From SIG299 sp045531895 (lineage in GTDB: Bacteria; Bacillota; Clostridia; Lachnospirales; Lachnospiraceae), in NCBI GenBank assembly GCA_045531895.1, contig JAZSEW010000044.1, positions 1 through 6,874 of the forward strand: DNA of 6,874 bases, in the 5' to 3' direction. The translations under genes were made by a program, and so were the position numbers. Of this stretch, positions 4,128 to 6,874 are shown in pieces. Positions within the stretch are counted from its first letter, which is position 1, and every line of letters starts with the position of its first letter. The notes beneath the pieces are model-generated. The model saw only the letters and a list, made by a program, of their open reading frames with translations. It had not been told where the DNA came from and made no database searches.

Positions 4128-6209
4128 ATGAATTACGATGAAGACTATTTTAAGAAACGGGCAAATATGAGCTCACTTTCTATGTGGCTCTTGCTCAACG
4201 TGATACTTACCGCCCTCTACATCTTGGAAGTAGCAAAAGGCGGACGTACTCTGGGATATCTGGCCATCTTCCTCTCCATCTGCTGGGTTCCGTTTTTACT
4301 GGGTCTTCTGGTGTTAAAATTAAAGGGCGGAAGCACCTGGATCTACCGGGAATTCGTTGCCGTCGGCTACGGAGCACTGTTCCTGTTTGTTCTAATGACC
4401 ACAAAAACAGCGGTTACCTACGGTTACATCTTTCCGGTAGCCAGCCTCCTTATTCTTTACAAAAATAAAAAACTGTTGATACGCTGCGGCATCGCCAATA
4501 TTCTTGTTATCTTGGCATATCTTGTTAAAACATACTTAGGTCCGGGCTTTGACGCCCACACCATTACCGATGCGGAAATCCAAATCGGCGTAACCGTGCT
4601 TTGTTATGTTGCTTACGTGGTTGCCATCAATCACATGCAAAAGTCCGACGGTGCTATGTTAGATGCAGTGAAGGGCGACTTGGAACGAGTGGTAAAAACC
4701 ATTGAAACCGTAAAGGTTGCCAGCCATTCCATCGTGGACGGCGTTACCGTTGTCAGTGAGCTTTCCGAAGAAAATCAGGAAAGTGCAGACATCGTTGCAA
4801 ACAATATGTCCAAGCTTACAAAGGACAACGAAATTCTGCGTGACAAAACCGATTCCTCTCTGGATATGACCAACCAGATTAACAATCAGGTCGGTAACGT
4901 AGCCACCATGGTGCAGGAAATGGTTGCCCTTACGGAAGCCTCCGTAAATCACGCCTCTACCAGTTCCGAGCAGCTTGCAAGTGTTATGGCCTCCGCTAAG
5001 GAAATGGCTTCCCTTGCCGCAGAGGTAGAACAGGTATTGCAGGATTTCCGTTCTCAGTTTGATACCATGAAAACCGAAACCGGAACCATCGAAAAAATCA
5101 GCGGTCAGACAAATCTTCTTGCACTGAATGCCTCCATCGAAGCCGCACGTGCAGGAGAATCCGGTAAGGGCTTTGCTGTCGTTGCAGATGAAATCCGCGA
5201 CCTTAGTACCGGTACAAAAAATTCTTCTACCAGCATTATGAGCGCCCTTTCCAATCTGGAAGGCACTGCCGACCACATGACGGAAGCTATTACAAAGACC
5301 TTACAGCTCATTCAGGAAACCTTGGACAAGGTAACACAGGTAGATTCCAGCGTAGCCATGATTGCTACCGATGCCACAAGGCTTGGCAACAATGTACAGG
5401 TTATCGACACTGCCATGCAGGAGGTTTCCCTTTCCAACAAACAACTGGTTGACAACATGAATGAAGTCAGCAGCGTTATGGACCAGATGACCTTGAGCAT
5501 TACCGAGGCCGACGAAAACACACGCGTTATGCGGAATAAATACGCCGAATCCAACTCCAACGTCATGGGCATCAGCAGTGTTGTAGGCGAGCTAATTGAA
5601 GAGCTTGGCGACGGCGGATTTATGACCACCGGCGACATCAAGGCCGGCATGTATCTTACCTTAGAGGAAAAGGATAACGGCACAGAAAACCTGTACCGCC
5701 AGAAAGTCCTTTCCGTAGACGGTCAGAAAATTTATGTAAAGGCTCTGCGCCAGGCGCCGCTTCTTTTACCGACTGCCGTTTACAATGTAACCTTTATTGT
5801 TGACAACGGTATTTACCGTTGGAATAATATCAGTGTTGCGGCAGAAGAAAACGGCTCCTATCGTCTCACCGTAAGCGGTACACCAAAGGTTCTTAACCGT
5901 AGAAAGTACCACCGTATGCCGCTTTCCAACACCTGCACCGTTACCTTAAGCGGTACCGACCGTACCATCCGCGGTCATATGATTAACCTAAGCGCCGGCG
6001 GCTTCTCCTTCGTATCCGGAGACACTGCCCTGGCAGAAGCAAAGGGTAGCGGCATTGTGATAAATATCAACGATTTTGACCTTCTTCCTGACAATGCATT
6101 AGATGGTTCTGTCATCCGTGTTACCGATGACGCCGGACGTTACATTGTAGGCTGCCGTATGCTAGAAGATAATATGGATATTTACGAATATGTAGAGAAG
6201 AATAAGTAA
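4128..6209 (+). CDS. Membrane chemoreceptor (MCP) with C-terminal YcgR-like and PilZ domains
   Basis: A 693-residue fusion. Residues 17-167 hold about six membrane segments with very short loops, so there is no large extracellular ligand domain. No HAMP domain is recognisable between the last segment and the signalling coil. Residues about 183-490 are the MCP coiled-coil hairpin, with the tip QTNLLALNASIEAARAGE (327-344) and GKGFAVVADEIRDLS, which contacts CheA and CheW. Residues about 502-588 resemble the N-terminal YcgR (PilZNR) beta domain. Residues 590-685 form a PilZ domain with both cyclic-di-GMP signatures: RKYHR (RxxxR, 592-596) and NLSAGG (NxSxxG, 620-625). The likely role is coupling cyclic di-GMP level to chemotaxis or flagellar switching. 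No CheR-docking pentapeptide is seen at the C terminus. The start is set by AGGAGG 6 nt upstream; the longer frame from 4065 lacks such a site. Confidence 0.93.
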   Translation: MNYDEDYFKKRANMSSLSMWLLLNVILTALYILEVAKGGRTLGYLAIFLSICWVPFLLGLLVLKLKGGSTWIYREFVAVGYGALFLFVLMTTKTAVTYGYIFPVASLLILYKNKKLLIRCGIANILVILAYLVKTYLGPGFDAHTITDAEIQIGVTVLCYVAYVVAINHMQKSDGAMLDAVKGDLERVVKTIETVKVASHSIVDGVTVVSELSEENQESADIVANNMSKLTKDNEILRDKTDSSLDMTNQINNQVGNVATMVQEMVALTEASVNHASTSSEQLASVMASAKEMASLAAEVEQVLQDFRSQFDTMKTETGTIEKISGQTNLLALNASIEAARAGESGKGFAVVADEIRDLSTGTKNSSTSIMSALSNLEGTADHMTEAITKTLQLIQETLDKVTQVDSSVAMIATDATRLGNNVQVIDTAMQEVSLSNKQLVDNMNEVSSVMDQMTLSITEADENTRVMRNKYAESNSNVMGISSVVGELIEELGDGGFMTTGDIKAGMYLTLEEKDNGTENLYRQKVLSVDGQKIYVKALRQAPLLLPTAVYNVTFIVDNGIYRWNNISVAAEENGSYRLTVSGTPKVLNRRKYHRMPLSNTCTVTLSGTDRTIRGHMINLSAGGFSFVSGDTALAEAKGSGIVININDFDLLPDNALDGSVIRVTDDAGRYIVGCRMLEDNMDIYEYVEKNK

Positions 6210-6220
6210 GATTCACACTA

Positions 6221-6280
6221 AAACAAAAGAGGTTCTGTTTTTCCAACCAAAGGAAACTCAGAACCTCTTATTTTGTTTGT
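6221..6280. terminator. Bidirectional terminator between convergent genes
   Basis: AAGAGGTTCTG 6227-6237 pairs with CAGAACCTCTT 6259-6269, and an inner stem TTTCC 6240-6244 pairs with GGAAA 6252-6256. The hairpin is flanked by AAAACAAAA on the left and ATTTTGTTTG on the right, giving a U-rich tract on either strand. It lies 18 bp after the chemoreceptor stop and about 45 bp after the permease stop on the other strand, so it can serve both. Confidence 0.88.
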
Positions 6281-6314
6281 TATTCCGATATGCGTATCTT
6301 GTTACGCACTGTAT

Positions 6315-6874
6315 TTACATGTAAACCAATGCGAACTTTAATACGAACAAAATAGCAATAATCGTAACTACCATATCCTTCTTCTTGAACTTACCGGTGC
6401 AAAGAGCAATCAAAACATAGGAGATTGCGCCGATACCGATACCGTTGGAAATGGAGTAAGTAAGCGGCATCATAATTAATGCAAGGAATGCCGGAACTGC
6501 GGAAAGCATGTCCTCCATGTCAACCTTTGCAAAGTTCTTAAGCATCAGAACACCAACGAAAATCAATGCCGGAGCTGTTGCACATCCCGGAACAATACTT
6601 GCTACCGGACTAAGGAAAAGGCAAATTGCGAAGCATGCGGAAACAACCACGCCGGTAAGACCGGTTCTGCCGCCTTCTGCAACACCGGAAGCAGACTCTA
6701 CGAAGGTGGTAACCGTACTGGTACCAAATACGGAACCTGCTACGGTACCTACGGAATCCGCCGTCATTGCCTTGTCCACACGAATCGGGTCACCGTTTTC
6801 ATCCAGCATACCCGCCTGTGCACTGGCACCGTAAAGAGTACCTACAGTATCGAACATATCAACGAGGCAGAATG
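6315..6874 (-). CDS. NCS2-family purine permease (AzgA-type), C-terminal part
   Basis: A nucleobase:cation symporter of the inner membrane; AzgA-type members import hypoxanthine, guanine or adenine. About 186 codons are visible and the N-terminal part is beyond the right edge. The visible start is not a real one: the frame continues upstream of the internal ATG at 6857 as FCLVDMFDTVGTLYG. Family signatures are the DMFDTVGTL segment and the strongly conserved TSTVTTFVESASGVAEGGRT loop, followed by hydrophobic helices including PALIFVGVLML, AFLALIMMPLTYSI and a C-terminal helix ending KFALVYM. The similarity is to the AzgA/PbuG/PbuO branch rather than to the UraA/XanP branch. The exact substrate cannot be assigned from this fragment. 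It converges on the chemoreceptor gene and shares its terminator, with no sign of a functional link. Confidence 0.93.
   Translation of the reverse strand, partial: FCLVDMFDTVGTLYGASAQAGMLDENGDPIRVDKAMTADSVGTVAGSVFGTSTVTTFVESASGVAEGGRTGLTGVVVSACFAICLFLSPVASIVPGCATAPALIFVGVLMLKNFAKVDMEDMLSAVPAFLALIMMPLTYSISNGIGIGAISYVLIALCTGKFKKKDMVVTIIAILFVLKFALVYM

Noticed and set aside
4659..5276. Long minus-strand open frame (205 codons) inside the chemoreceptor gene
   Set aside because: It is the antisense of the highly conserved MCP coiled-coil region, with an unnatural Gly/Cys/His-rich composition and no ribosome binding site.
6285..6291. CCGATAT resembling a SigD -10 element after the chemoreceptor
   Set aside because: No TAAA at the right distance upstream, and it would direct transcription into the 3' end of the convergent permease gene.
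1..6874. CRISPR arrays, tRNA or rRNA genes, riboswitches
   Set aside because: Reading both strands I found no regularly spaced direct repeats, no cloverleaf-like sequence and no rRNA or recognisable riboswitch motifs.

Overview
The window looks like chromosomal DNA from a motile, Gram-positive anaerobe of the Clostridia, most likely a Lachnospiraceae relative (Roseburia/Butyrivibrio/Eubacterium type). Support comes from a flagellin starting MAMIVQHNMQAMNANRM, strong AGGAGG-type ribosome binding sites, a SigD-type flagellar promoter and PilZ/chemotaxis signalling. The family placement is an inference from protein style, not from a marker gene.

Layout from left to right. (1) Positions 1-423, minus strand: the N-terminal 141 codons of an unrecognised, AT-rich gene that runs off the left edge. 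(2) Positions 439-1907: a complete IS3-family insertion sequence (IS150-like) with imperfect inverted repeats, orfA, orfB, a -1 frameshift signal and a hairpin that buries the orfA ribosome binding site. (3) Positions 1908-2245: a gene-free stretch with a GC-rich, potentially structured block, a SigD promoter and a leader of about 148 nt carrying two GGA-loop hairpins that resemble CsrA targets. (4) Positions 2246-3877: a flagellin of 543 residues followed by a terminator. (5) Positions 4128-6209: a membrane-bound methyl-accepting chemotaxis protein (MCP) fused to a C-terminal YcgR-like/PilZ module, behind its own candidate promoter. (6) A bidirectional terminator, then positions 6315-6874, minus strand: the C-terminal part of an NCS2 (AzgA-type) purine permease cut by the right edge.

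The functional core is motility. Flagellin is the filament subunit. The neighbouring MCP-PilZ protein would let cyclic di-GMP act directly on a chemotaxis receptor. The two genes are separated by a terminator and a promoter, so they are probably independent transcripts. The insertion sequence lies just upstream of the flagellin promoter without disrupting it, and has no convincing target-site duplication. The permease is unrelated, convergent metabolic cargo.

The most interesting items are the MCP-YcgR-PilZ fusion, the CsrA-like hairpins in the flagellin leader, and the two RNA control structures in the insertion sequence (the ribosome-binding-site-masking hairpin and the frameshift cassette). 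Apart from that receptor architecture and these control elements, I see nothing I would call a wholly new system.
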